The position numbers and the translations under genes are program-made. This document shows, one piece after another, positions 40,295 through 50,669 of a stretch of 64,000 bases of DNA; the first letter of the stretch is position 1; each line of letters opens with the position of its first letter. The notes under the pieces were generated by a model. It did not search any database, had not been told where the DNA came from, and saw only the letters and a program-made list of their open reading frames with translations. The stretch is from positions 124,001 through 188,000 of the forward strand of contig NZ_CP041091.1 in the NCBI RefSeq assembly GCF_006494815.1. Reading direction: 5' to 3'. The DNA comes from Nocardioides sambongensis (GTDB lineage: Bacteria > Actinomycetota > Actinomycetes > Propionibacteriales > Nocardioidaceae).

Positions 40295-41911
40295 ATGAGT
40301 TCGTCCAACCCCGCCCCCGGCCCGCTCGTCGACGGTCCCCACGACCCCGAGCACGACCCGCGGGCGTCGTACGCCCTCGAGCCCGATCAGGTGGACCGGC
40401 TGACCGGGCGGGTGCTCTCGACGACCGGGCGCACCGCTGCCGTGCACTCGCCGATCGACGGGTCGCCGCTCGCGCACATCCCGCAGTCCAGCGCCGAGGA
40501 CGTGGCCGAGGCCTATCGCCGGGCCCGGGCCGCCCAGGCGGCCTGGGCCCGCACCTCGCTGGAGGACCGTTCCGCGGCCCTGCTGCGGCTGCACGACATC
40601 GTGCTGGACCGGCAGGACGAGATCCTCGACCTGATCCAGCTCGAGTCCGGCAAGGCGCGCAAGCACGCCTTCGACGAGCCGCTGCACATCGCGCTCACCG
40701 CCCGCTACTACGCCCGCACCGCCCGCCAGCACCTGGAGACCCGGCGCCTCTCCGGGGTGGTGCCGGGCCTGACCCGGGTCGAGGTCAACCGGGTCCCCAA
40801 GGGCGTGGTCGGCATCATCTCGCCCTGGAACTACCCGTTCACGATGGCGCTGTGCGACGGGTTGCCCGCCCTGCTGGCCGGCAACGCGGTGGTCGCCAAG
40901 CCGGACGCCCAGACGATGCTCTCGGCGCTGCTCGGCGCCCGGTTGCTCGAGGAGGCCGGCTTCCCCAAGGACCTCTGGCAGGTGGTCGCCGGTCCCGGCC
41001 GCGAGCTCGGCCCACCGATCATCGAGCGTGCCGACTACATCTGCTTCACCGGGTCCACGGCGACCGGCAAGGTGATCGCCGGTCAGTGCGCCGAGCGGCT
41101 GATCGGCTGCTCGCTGGAGCTGGGCGGCAAGAACCCGATCCTGGTGCTGCGCGACGCCGACGTGGAGCGCGCCGCCGAGGGCGCCGTGCGCGCCAGCTTC
41201 TCCAACGCCGGACAGCTCTGCGTCTCGACCGAGCGGATGTTCGTGGCCGACCAGGTCTACGACCGGTTCATGGAGCGGTTCGTGGCGCGCACCCAGGCGC
41301 TGACGCTCGGCGCGACGCTCTCCTGGGAGTCCGACATGGGCACGCTGATCTCCGAGGGTCAGCTGGAGACCGTCACCGCCCACGTCGAGGACGCCGTCGC
41401 CAAGGGCGCCGTGGTCCGGACCGGCGGCCGGGCGCGGCCCGACCTCGCGCCGTACTTCTTCGAGCCGACCATCCTGGAGGGCGTCAGCCCCGAGATGATC
41501 TGCTTCGGCAACGAGACCTTCGGGCCGGTGGTGTCGGTCTACCGCTTCCACGACGAGGCCGACGCCGTCGCGCGCGCCAACGACGGCGACTACGGGCTGA
41601 ACGCCTCGATCTACAGCCAGGACGGCGACCGGGCCCGGCGGATGGCGCGCCAGATCAAGTGCGGCACGGTCAACATCAACGAGGCCTTCGCGGCGACCTT
41701 CGCCAGCATCGAGGCGCCGATGGGCGGCATGCGGGAGTCGGGGATGGGGCGCCGCCAGGGCAGCGAGGGCATCCTGCGCTACACCGAGCCCCAGTCGGTG
41801 GCCACCCAGCGGCTGCTGCGGTTCTCCCCGATGCTCGGCATGTCGGAGGAGACCTACGCGAAGGTGATGACGCTCAACCTGCGCCTGATGAAGAAGCTGG
41901 GCCGCGCATGA
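40295..41911 (+). CDS. gabD2: Succinate-semialdehyde dehydrogenase (GabD2-like)
   Basis: 538 residues. Catalytic Cys309 in NAGQLCVSTER, LELGGKNPILVL with the Glu, and the GVVGIISPWNYPF and GGMRESGMGRR segments typical of the actinobacterial GabD2 branch. ATG 40295 is preferred over GTG 40268 because a TANNNT box sits at the leaderless distance. The stop overlaps the GMC oxidoreductase start. The assay-level substrate could be another semialdehyde. Confidence 0.85.
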   Translation: MSSSNPAPGPLVDGPHDPEHDPRASYALEPDQVDRLTGRVLSTTGRTAAVHSPIDGSPLAHIPQSSAEDVAEAYRRARAAQAAWARTSLEDRSAALLRLHDIVLDRQDEILDLIQLESGKARKHAFDEPLHIALTARYYARTARQHLETRRLSGVVPGLTRVEVNRVPKGVVGIISPWNYPFTMALCDGLPALLAGNAVVAKPDAQTMLSALLGARLLEEAGFPKDLWQVVAGPGRELGPPIIERADYICFTGSTATGKVIAGQCAERLIGCSLELGGKNPILVLRDADVERAAEGAVRASFSNAGQLCVSTERMFVADQVYDRFMERFVARTQALTLGATLSWESDMGTLISEGQLETVTAHVEDAVAKGAVVRTGGRARPDLAPYFFEPTILEGVSPEMICFGNETFGPVVSVYRFHDEADAVARANDGDYGLNASIYSQDGDRARRMARQIKCGTVNINEAFAATFASIEAPMGGMRESGMGRRQGSEGILRYTEPQSVATQRLLRFSPMLGMSEETYAKVMTLNLRLMKKLGRA

Positions 41912-43673
41912 GCGCGGCCGAGCAGCCCGACCAGCCCGATCAGGGGGAGCCGGGCGAGCGGCGCCGCGACTTCGACTACGACGTCCTCGTCGTCGGCTCC
42001 GGCTTCGGGGGCTCGGTCACCGCCCTGCGGCTGACCGAGAAGGGCTACCGGGTGGGCGTGCTGGAGGCCGGCGCCCGGTTCGACGACGCGGACTTCGCGG
42101 ACACCTCCTGGGACCTCAAGCGCTACCTGTTTGCGCCGGCCGCCGGCTGCTACGGCATCCAGCGGATCGACGCGGTGCGGGACTGCCTGATCCTGGCCGG
42201 CGCGGGCGTCGGTGGTGGGTCGCTGGTCTACGCCAACACCCTCTACGAGCCGCTCGACGCCTTCTACACCGATCCGTCCTGGTCCCACATCACCGACTGG
42301 CGCAGCGAGCTCGCGCCGTTCTACGACCAGGCCGAGCGGATGCTGGGCGTCAACGAGTACCCCGGCACGACCCCGGCCGACGAGGTGATGCGCCGCACCG
42401 CCGAGGAGATGGGCGTCGGCGACACGTTCCACCCCACGCCGGTCGGCGTCTTCTTCGGCGGACCCGAGCAGTCCGAGGGCACCGAGGTCGACGACCCCTA
42501 CTTCGGCGGCGCCGGCCCGCGTCGTACGACCTGCACCAACTGCGGCGAGTGCATGACCGGCTGCCGGCACAACGCGAAGAACACGCTGGTCAAGAACTAC
42601 CTCTACCTCGCCGAGCGCAACGGTGCCGTGGTGCACCCGTTGACCACGGTGACCCGGGTGCGGCCGTTGGCCGGAGGGGGCTACCGGGTCGACGCACGGT
42701 GGACCAAGGCGAAGCTGTCGCGGGGGAGCGCGAGCCGGACCTTCACCGCCGAGCAGGTGGTCTTCTCGGCGGCGGCGCTGGGCACGCAGAAGCTGCTGCA
42801 CAAGCTGAAGGCGACCGGTGACCTGCCCGGCGTCTCCGACCGGCTCGGCGTGCTGACCCGTACCAACTCCGAGTCGCTGCTCGGCTCGATCGCACCGGCG
42901 GACTCCGGCGTCGACTACACCGAGGGCGTGGCGATCACCTCCTCCTGGCACCCCGACGAGGTGACCCACATCGAGCCGGTGCGCTACGGCAAGGGGTCGA
43001 ACGCGATGTCGCTGCTGCAGACCGTGCTCACCGACGGCGGTGGGGACCGGCCGCGCTGGCGCACCTGGCTGGGGAGCTGTGGCGCCAGCGGCGCAACGTG
43101 CGCGACCTCTACGACCTGCGGCACTGGTCGGAGCGGGTGGTGATCGCGCTGGTCATGCAGACCGTCGACAACTCCATCACCACCCGGCCGCGCCGGACGC
43201 CCTTCGGCTGGGCGCTGACCTCCGAGCAGGGGCACGGCGAGCCGAACCCGACCTGGATCCCGATCGCCAACAAGGCCGTCCGGAAGATGGCCGAGATCAT
43301 GCGGGGTACCCCCGGCGGCACCATCGGGGAGCCGTTTGACATGCCGCTGACCGCCCACTTCATCGGCGGGTGCACGATCGGGGACAGCGCCGAGACCGGC
43401 GTGGTCGACCCCTACCACCGGCTCTACGGGTACGACGGACTCCACGTGGTCGACGGTTCGACGATCTCGGCCAACCTCGGGGTGAACCCGTCGCTGACGA
43501 TCACCGCGCAGGCGGAGCGGGCGATGGCGTACTGGCCGAACCGGGGCGAGCCGGACCCGCGCCCGGCCCTCGGGGAGGACTACCGGCGGCTGCAACCGGT
43601 CGCGCCGCGGGCCCCGGTGGTGCCGGCCCACGCACCGGCCGCCCTGCGTCTGCCGATCGTCGGCGTCAGTTGA
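41908..43673 (+). CDS. GMC oxidoreductase, ChoD (cholesterol oxidase)-like, one frameshift
   Basis: About 588 residues after correction. FAD dinucleotide motif VVGSGFGGSV at residues 28-37, a four-cysteine cluster CTNCGECMTGC near 209-219 with RHNAKNT, as in mycobacterial ChoD-type proteins, and the C-terminal GGCTIGDSAETGVVDPYHRLYGYDGLHVVDG. Near 43072-43075 one G is lost: TWLGELWRQRRNVRDLYD is restored by adding it. The stop is at 43673. The KstR-like sites in the region support, without proving, a sterol-related role. Confidence 0.83.
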
Positions 43674-43762
43674 GGGTCGCCGTCGGTTGAGTGCCGCTGT
43701 CGGTTGAGCGGGCCCCGGAAACTCTTGCCGATCTTGTGACACGTCGGCGTAACCCGGGTTGT

Positions 43763-43795
43763 CCGGGCTCGTTGATCGCTAACGAGTCCGGACCT
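43763..43795. terminator. Hairpin after the GMC oxidoreductase gene
   Basis: GTCCGGGCTCGTT (43763-43775), 7-nt loop, AACGAGTCCGGAC (43783-43795): 13 pairs including one G-U. Located 90 nt after the stop, a likely terminator or start of the guaA regulatory region. Confidence 0.6.
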
Positions 43796-43976
43796 TCACG
43801 CTCCCTCCCGAAGTCCGGGCTCTGTCCAGGCGCTGCTCAGCAGCCGTGTGGACGATCAGGGCCCGGCCACTCTCCCTCCCCGGCCGGGCTCTGGTGCGTT
43901 TTCCGGCCGGTGTGCCGGGGGCCGGCCGCCGCGCCCCCGCGGCCGCCGCGGTTCAGGGGCGCGGAGCCGGCCTGGA

Positions 43977-43982
43977 TACGAT
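43977..43982 (+). promoter_or_regulatory. -10 hexamer, probable leaderless guaA promoter
   Basis: TACGAT ends 6 nt before ATG 43989, the same geometry as guaB. Confidence 0.5.
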
Positions 43983-43988
43983 TCGCCC

Positions 43989-45575
43989 ATGACGGCGGAG
44001 GAACAGGCAGAGCACGACCACGACCTCGTCCTGGTGGTCGACTTCGGCGCCCAGTACGCCCAGCTGATCGCTCGGCGGGTGCGCGAGGCGCGGGTCTACT
44101 CCGAGATCGTCCCGCACTCCATGCCGGTCGCCGAGATGATGGCCAAGAAGCCGTCCGCCATCATCCTCTCCGGCGGCCCCTCGTCGGTCTACGCCGACGG
44201 CGCCCCCGGGATCGACGACGCCATCTTCACCACGGGCACCCCGGTGTTCGGAATGTGCTACGGGTTCCAGCTGATGGCGAAGGGCCTGGGTGGGACCGTG
44301 TCGGCCACCGGCGCCCGCGAGTACGGACGGACCCGGGTGCAGGTCGGTCACGCCGGCACGCTGCTCGGTGGCGTCCCCACCGCCCACCAGGTGTGGATGT
44401 CGCACGGCGACTCGGTGACCGCCGCCCCCGCCGGCTTCGAGGTGCTCGCCTCCACCCAGGTCACCCCGGTCGCCGCCTTCGAGGACGTCGAGCGGCGCCT
44501 CGCCGGCGTCCAGTGGCACCCGGAGGTGCTGCACTCCGAGCACGGCCAGCGGGTCCTCGAGCACTTCCTCTGGGACATCGCCGGCTGCCGCCAGTCCTGG
44601 ACCATCGGCAACATCGCCGACGAGCAGATCGAGCGGATCCGGGAGCAGATCGGCCCGGACGGCCGCGCCATCTGCGGGCTCTCCGGCGGCGTCGACTCCG
44701 CGGTCGCCGCGGCGATCGTGCAGAAGGCCATCGGCGAGCGGCTCACCTGCGTGTACGTCGACCACGGCCTGATGCGCAAGGGCGAGACCGAGCAGATCGA
44801 GCGCGACTTCGTCGCCTCCACCGGCGCCAACCTGGTCGTCGTCGACGCGGAGAAGCAGTTCCTGGACGCACTGGCGGGCGTCTCCGACCCGGAGACCAAG
44901 CGCAAGATCATCGGCCGCGAGTTCATCCGCACCTTCGAGGCCGCCGAGCTGGAGATCATCAAGGACGCCCCCGAGGGCACCTCGGTCGGCTTCCTGGTCC
45001 AGGGCACGCTCTACCCGGACGTCGTCGAGTCCGGCGGCGGGGCGGGCACCTCCAACATCAAGTCCCACCACAACGTCGGCGGCCTCCCCGACGACATCGA
45101 GTTCGAGCTGGTCGAGCCGCTGCGCACCCTGTTCAAGGACGAGGTGCGGCTGGTCGGCGAGCAGCTCGGGCTGCCGCCGGAGATCGTCTGGCGGCACCCG
45201 TTCCCGGGTCCCGGGCTGGGCATCCGGATCATCGGCGAGGTCAACCGCGAGCGGCTCGACATCCTGCGCGAGGCCGACGCGATCGCCCGCGCCGAGCTCA
45301 CCGCGGCCGGTCTCGACCGGGACATCTGGCAGTTCCCGGTGGTGCTGCTGGCCGACGTCCGCTCGGTCGGCGTCCAGGGCGACGGCCGCACCTACGGACA
45401 CCCGATCGTGCTCCGCCCGGTGACCTCGGAGGACGCGATGACCGCGGACTGGGCGCGAGTTCCCTACGACGTGCTCGAGCGGATCTCGACCCGGATCACC
45501 AACGAGGTGCCGGAGGTCAACCGGGTCACCGTCGACATCACCTCCAAGCCGCCGGGCACCATCGAGTGGGAGTGA
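43989..45575 (+). CDS. guaA: GMP synthase (glutamine-hydrolysing)
   Basis: 528 residues. N-terminal class I amidotransferase with nucleophile Cys90 in FGMCYGFQ and the His-Glu of GVQWHPE; then the ATP pyrophosphatase domain with SGGVDS near 231-236; then the dimerisation domain ending [11 protein letters not shown]. It converts XMP to GMP, the step after GuaB. ATG 43989 gives a 12-residue lead before VVDFGAQY, a normal N-terminus. Confidence 0.97.
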   Translation: MTAEEQAEHDHDLVLVVDFGAQYAQLIARRVREARVYSEIVPHSMPVAEMMAKKPSAIILSGGPSSVYADGAPGIDDAIFTTGTPVFGMCYGFQLMAKGLGGTVSATGAREYGRTRVQVGHAGTLLGGVPTAHQVWMSHGDSVTAAPAGFEVLASTQVTPVAAFEDVERRLAGVQWHPEVLHSEHGQRVLEHFLWDIAGCRQSWTIGNIADEQIERIREQIGPDGRAICGLSGGVDSAVAAAIVQKAIGERLTCVYVDHGLMRKGETEQIERDFVASTGANLVVVDAEKQFLDALAGVSDPETKRKIIGREFIRTFEAAELEIIKDAPEGTSVGFLVQGTLYPDVVESGGGAGTSNIKSHHNVGGLPDDIEFELVEPLRTLFKDEVRLVGEQLGLPPEIVWRHPFPGPGLGIRIIGEVNRERLDILREADAIARAELTAAGLDRDIWQFPVVLLADVRSVGVQGDGRTYGHPIVLRPVTSEDAMTADWARVPYDVLERISTRITNEVPEVNRVTVDITSKPPGTIEWE

Positions 45576-45694
45576 CGGGGTCGCCGCCGACCCGATCCTG
45601 GTTTCTCGGGCTGTTCTGAGGCCCGGGACCCCGAGGGGCCGCTACTCTCGGCCGAGGGAAGTCGGATGCTCCGCGTCCGTCTCGGAAGGGAGCC

Positions 45695-48294
45695 ATGACT
45701 GTCGAGTCCGGGCGGACCCTGACCCCGGCAGAGGTCGAGTCGGCACTCGACGACGGCCTGCTCCGGGTCATCTACCAGCCCTGCTACGACATCCGGACCG
45801 GGGCGATGGTGGCCGTGGAGGCACTGGCCCGGGTGGCCGACCCGGAGACCGGCGAGCTGGTCACCCCCGGCCGCTTCCTCCCGGTCGCCGAGCAGGCCGG
45901 GCTGATCGCCCGGTTGGACGAGGCGGTGCTGGCCACGGCTGCGGCGCGGGTCGCCGCCTGGCGGCGGCTGCCCGGCGGAGCGGAGCTCTGCCTCGCGGTG
46001 AACCTCTCGGTGCTCGGCCTGGACGACCCCACCCTGCCGGAGCGGTTCCTGGGCATCGTGTGGGAGGCCGGTCTGCCCGTGGACGCGCTGATCGTGGAGC
46101 TCACCGAGACCGTGCTGTCCCGCGCCGGGCGGGGCCACGAGGCGGTCGCCGCCGAGCTCGCCGCGGTCGGCTTCAACGTCACTCTGGACGACTTCGGCAC
46201 CGGCAACGCGAGCTTCGAGTACCTGCAGCGCTTCACGGTCCACGGGATCAAGGTCGACCGCTCCTTCGTGCGCCACCTCGGCTCCGGCTCGGCCGACGAG
46301 CAGCTGGCCGAGTCCCTGATCAGGTTCTGCCTCTCGCTCGGCGTACTGGTGGTCTGCGAGGGCGTCGAGGAGCCCCGCCAGCTGGAGGCCCTGCGCCGGC
46401 TGGGATGCCCCTTCGTGCAGGGCTTCCTGCTGGACCCGCCGCTGGCCGAGGACGAGATCGGGCAGCGGCTGCGAGACGACCGCCCGCCGGCCGTCCTCGG
46501 GCTGGAGAAGGACCGACCCGCGCCCCTCGCCGCGGCACCGGCCGCGACCACGACCCCGGGCGGCCGCGGCGACCGGTGGGTGACCGGGGCCCTGGCCGTG
46601 CTGCTGGTGCTGATCCTGGTCGGGCTGCTGGTCTACACGGTGGCCAGCTCGCTGCAGGCCGAGGACCGGGCAGCGAGCGCCGCGCAGGACCGGCTGGAGT
46701 CGATCGACTCCTTGGCCGCTGCGCGGATCGAGAGCGAGTTGGCGGCGATCCGCGGCGTGGTGGCGGCGAGCGCGCGCAGCCGACCCGCGTCGGCGGCGCT
46801 GGCCTCCCAGGACCCGGCGCGGGTCGAGGACGTGCTGGCGACCCTGGCCGACTTCAGCCTCGCGATGTCCACCACCGCCCTGCTCGATGCCGACGGCACG
46901 ATGCTCGGGGTCCAGCCGCGGATCCCGGACGTGGTCGGGGAGAGCTTCGACCACCGCGACTACTTCCAGGGCGCGCTGTCCTCCCCGGGGGCCTACGTCT
47001 CCGAGGCGTTCCGGCTGGCGATGCCCGACCGGCCGTGGGCGATCGCGGTCTCGGCCGCGGTGCGCGACGCCAGGGGCGCGACCGAGGGGGTGATCGTCGC
47101 GACGGTGCGCCTGGACGGGCTGCAGAGCCTGCTGGTCGCGCTGCACGCGCAACACGGCGTGGACCTCGCGCTGGTCGACGGCCGCGACAACGTGCTGGCC
47201 TCCAGCCGAGGGGGATCGGCGCCCAGGCCGACGACCCGCGACTGGAGGCCGGGGAGAACGCCGAGGGCTCCAGCGAGGACGACCCGCTCTGGGCGGTCCG
47301 CGACGTACCGTCGCTGGACGGCTGGCTGCTGGCCGAGCAGTCCCGGTCGGCGGCGTTGGCCGAGGTGCGGGAGACGGTGCGGGCGGGCGCCCTGATGGCG
47401 GGTCTGCTGGTCGTGGCCGGCCTCGCCTCGCTGATCCTGTGGCTGCACGCCGACCGTCGCCGGCGGCGCCTCGACGCCCGGGTGCAGGAGGCCTACCAGC
47501 GGTTGATCGGGGTGGTGTCGACGACCACGGCTCCGATCGTGATGTGTGACCGCGACGACCGGATCATCCTGGCCAACCCGGCGTTCGCCGCCCTGGTCGA
47601 CGTGGATCCGGACCTGCTGCCCGGCCGCGAGCTCGCCAGCTGGATCCCCGCGCTCGAGGAGGTGGTCGAACGCGGGTCGGGGGCGACCTCGGCGATGGTC
47701 ACCACCATCGGTGACGTACGGACCGTGGAGGTCAGCACCCAGCTGCTCGACGACGGCCACCAGGTGCTGCGACTGCACACCCTCACCGACGTCACGCCGC
47801 ACCGCCGCGAGCACGAGCGCCTCCGCGCGCAGGGACGGCTCGACCCGTTGACCGGGGTCGGCAACCGGGTGGCGCTGCGCGAGACGCTGGGCTCGGTGGT
47901 GCGGTCGGAGACGGCGGCGTACGCGGTGGTGATGCTCGACCTGGACGGCTTCAAGCGGATCAACGACGAGCGCGGTCACGCGGTCGGCGACCGGCTCCTG
48001 GTGGCGGTCGCCGAGGTGCTGACGGCCGCGGTCGGCCCCAACGACCTGGTCACCCGGATCGGCGGCGACGAGTTCGTGGTGGTGCTGCGCCTCGACGACG
48101 CGCGGCAGGGCGGAGAGCTGGCCGACCACCTCCGCGACCGGGTGCAGAGCGTCGTCCGCGCGGCTGAGTGGGCGCAGCAGATCGAGGTGGGAGCGAGCGT
48201 CGGAATGGCCGTGGTGGGCGTGGACGGGGACGACCCGGACGCCCTGCTCCAGATCGCCGACCGCCGGATGTACCAGGCGAAGCGCCGCCGCTGA
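45695..48294 (+). CDS. Membrane EAL-Cache-PAS-GGDEF cyclic-di-GMP signalling protein, one frameshift
   Basis: About 866 residues after adding one G to the run 47211-47215. Order: EAL phosphodiesterase domain (about 20-260; E42 in EAL, DDFGTG at 165-170, Lys187, CEGVEE at 221-226, all conserved); transmembrane helix about 297-318; extracytoplasmic Cache/PDC-like sensor about 330-530; second helix about 565-585; PAS about 600-700 (IVMCDRDDRIILANPAF); GGDEF with RIGGDEF near residue 790. Both catalytic domains look active. AAGGGAG precedes ATG 45695. Having EAL first and GGDEF last, on either side of the sensor, is unusual. Confidence 0.87.
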
Positions 48295-48409
48295 CCTGCT
48301 GGACGCCCGATCCTTCCTGTGCGGCGTGAGCGTCCCGGCATGGGGCCGTTGTGTGCTAGAACGCAGAGGTGCCCGCGGACGGCGGGTTCCGACCACCGAG
48401 GACGTGACC

Positions 48410-50605
48410 ATGGCTGACCGCGGCCCGCATCCCGTCACCTGCCCGCTGTGCGAGGCGACCTGCGGGTTGTCCGTCACCGTCGACGCCGACCGGATCCGCG
48501 TCCGGGGCGACGCCGAGGACGTGTTCAGCAAGGGCTACCTGTGTCCCAAGGGCGCCGCGATCGGGGAGCTGCACGAGGACCCGGACCGGATTCGCACCCC
48601 GCTGGTACGCCGCGACGGCGCGCTGGTCGAGGCGACCTGGGACGAGGCGTTCGCCTTCATCGACGAGCGGCTGGGGCCGCTGCAGGAGCGCTACGGGCGC
48701 AACGCGGTGGCGCTCTACTTCGGCAATCCGACCGCCCACAGCCTGGCCGGGGCGCTCTACCTGCGTCCGTTGATCAAGGCGTTCGGCACCCAGAACGTGT
48801 TCAGTGCCGGCACCGTGGACCAGATCCCGCGGATGTTCTCGGCCGGCTACCTCTTCGGCGACCCGGCCACGATCCCGGTGCCGGACCTCGAGCGCACCGA
48901 CCACCTGCTGGTCCTCGGCGGCAACCCGTTGGTCTCCAACGGCTCGATGATGACCGCGCCCGACATGCGCGGCCGGATCCGGGCGATCGCCCGACGCGGT
49001 CGGGTGACCGTGGTCGACCCGGTCCGGACCCGGACCGCGGCGGAGGCCGACGAGCACGTTGCGATCCGGCCGGGGACCGACGCGTTCCTGCTGCTGGCGA
49101 TGATCGACACGCTCTTCACCGAGGACCTGGTCGACCTCGGCGCCGCGACCGGCCTGGTCGACGGCCTCGAGGAGGTACGACGCATCGCGGCCGGCCACCC
49201 GGCCGAACGGGTCGCGGAGCGGACCGGCGTGGACGCCGCCACCATCCGGCGTCTGGCCCGCGAGGTGGCCACCACCGAGCGGTCGGCCGTGTACGGCCGA
49301 CTGGGCACCACCACGCAGCGGTTCGGCAGCGTGTGCAGCTGGCTGATCGACGTGCTCAACGTGCTGGCCGGCAACCTGGACCGTCCCGGCGGCGTGATGT
49401 TCCCGAAGGCCGCTGCCGGCCAGCCCAACACCCGATCCGGACCGCGACGTCCGTTCCGCCACGGTCGCTGGCACAGCCGGGTCTCCGGCCGTCCCGAGGT
49501 GATGGGGGAGCTGCCCGCCGTCGTGCTCGCCGAGGAGATCAGCACGCCGGGCGAGGGCCAGGTCCGTGCGCTGGTCACGCTCTGCGGCAACCCGGTGGCG
49601 AGCGTCCCGGGCTCCCGCCACCTCGACGAGGCGCTGGCAGGGCTGGACCTGATGGTCAGCGTCGACGTCTACCTCAACGAGACCACCCGGCACGCCGACG
49701 TGATCCTGCCCGGACCGTCGCCGCTGGAGCGGCCGCACTACGACCTGCTGCTCCTGCAGTACTCGGTGCGCAACATCGCCCGCTGGTCGGAGCCGGTGCT
49801 GCCCGCGTCGCTGCCGCAGGAGTGGGAGACCCTGACCAGGCTGGCCGGGATCGCGGGCGGGCTGGGGGCCGACGTACCGGTGGAGCGCCTGGACGACGCC
49901 CTGGCGGCGACCGTCGAGCAGCTCAACGGGGCGGAGCCGGCGCCGGGACTGACCGGGCCGGAGCGGCTGCTGGACATCCTCTTCCGCGCCGGTCCCTACG
50001 ACCTGACCTTCGCCGACGTCGCGGCCGCCCCGCACGGCGTGGACCTGGGTCCGCTGCAGCCGCGGCTGCCGGACGTGCTGGCGACCGAGAGCGGTCTGAT
50101 CGACCTGGCCCCGGCGGCGATCCTCGCGGACCTGCCACCGCTGGAGGCGGCCGCCGCGGCGCCGGTGGCGGACGGGCTGGTGCTGATCGGACGGCGCCAC
50201 CTGCGCTCCAACAACTCCTGGATGCACAACCTGCCGGCTCTCAACTCGGGCAGCAACCGCTGCACGCTGCAGGTGCACCCGGGCGACGCCGAGCGGCTCG
50301 GGCTGGAGTCCGGGGCGGAGGCGGAGGTCTCCAGTGCGTCGGGCTCCTTGGTGGTCGAGGTCGAGATCGACGACGCGGTGCGGCCCGGGGTGGTCACCCT
50401 GCCGCACGGGTGGGGGCACACCGAGGTGGGCGGCGACGTCGCCCGCGCCCGCCCGGGGGTGAACTCGAACCTGCTCGGCGACGTGGGCGAGACCGACGGG
50501 CCCACCGGCACGGCGGTGATCAACGGCATCCCGGTCACGGTGCGCGGGGCACGCGAGGCCGCGCTGGTCGGTGCTGCCGAGAGCACGTCGACCCGACATC
50601 TCTAG
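48410..50605 (+). CDS. Molybdopterin-dependent oxidoreductase with an N-terminal 4Fe-4S site
   Basis: 731 residues from ATG 48410 (MADRGPHP); a start at 48326 would add 28 residues without homology. Cluster ligands Cys11, Cys14, Cys18 and Cys45 (CPLCEATC; YLCPKG). Bis-MGD-binding segments GTDAFLLLAMIDTLF, GNPVASVPGS, LNETTRHADVILPG, and a C-terminal barrel with LNSGSNRCTLQVHP. BisC/FdhA-like family, also present in mycobacteria; substrate unknown. No partner subunit or cofactor-assembly gene is nearby. It is cytoplasmic, as no Tat signal is seen. Confidence 0.87.
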   Translation: MADRGPHPVTCPLCEATCGLSVTVDADRIRVRGDAEDVFSKGYLCPKGAAIGELHEDPDRIRTPLVRRDGALVEATWDEAFAFIDERLGPLQERYGRNAVALYFGNPTAHSLAGALYLRPLIKAFGTQNVFSAGTVDQIPRMFSAGYLFGDPATIPVPDLERTDHLLVLGGNPLVSNGSMMTAPDMRGRIRAIARRGRVTVVDPVRTRTAAEADEHVAIRPGTDAFLLLAMIDTLFTEDLVDLGAATGLVDGLEEVRRIAAGHPAERVAERTGVDAATIRRLAREVATTERSAVYGRLGTTTQRFGSVCSWLIDVLNVLAGNLDRPGGVMFPKAAAGQPNTRSGPRRPFRHGRWHSRVSGRPEVMGELPAVVLAEEISTPGEGQVRALVTLCGNPVASVPGSRHLDEALAGLDLMVSVDVYLNETTRHADVILPGPSPLERPHYDLLLLQYSVRNIARWSEPVLPASLPQEWETLTRLAGIAGGLGADVPVERLDDALAATVEQLNGAEPAPGLTGPERLLDILFRAGPYDLTFADVAAAPHGVDLGPLQPRLPDVLATESGLIDLAPAAILADLPPLEAAAAAPVADGLVLIGRRHLRSNNSWMHNLPALNSGSNRCTLQVHPGDAERLGLESGAEAEVSSASGSLVVEVEIDDAVRPGVVTLPHGWGHTEVGGDVARARPGVNSNLLGDVGETDGPTGTAVINGIPVTVRGAREAALVGAAESTSTRHL

Positions 50606-50640
50606 AACCTGTTCCACTTTTCCTCGTTCGCCGGTAGCGT
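50603..50640 (+). promoter_or_regulatory. KstR-like operator and promoter of the DUF1295 gene
   Basis: TAGAACCTGTTCCA (50603-50616) fits tnnAACnnGTTnna and overlaps the expected -35; a TAGCGT -10 lies at 50635-50640. The operator's first three bases are the stop codon of the upstream gene. Confidence 0.55.
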
Positions 50641-50669
50641 CCCGCTCACTCGACGATGAGGAGGCGCCC

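Larger units (their letters stand above)
43674..43988. other. Intergenic region upstream of guaA
   Basis: About 315 bases without a gene. It starts with a short repeat (GTCGGTTGAG twice, near 43682 and 43699), then a strong hairpin (43763-43795), two GC-rich palindromic stretches, and the guaA -10 box at its end. No riboswitch or small ORF was recognised. Confidence 0.5.

Noticed and set aside
43674..43988. Purine riboswitch upstream of guaA
   Set aside because: No guanine or xanthine aptamer core was recognised, and the -10 box sits 6 nt before the ATG, leaving no room for a leader from that promoter.
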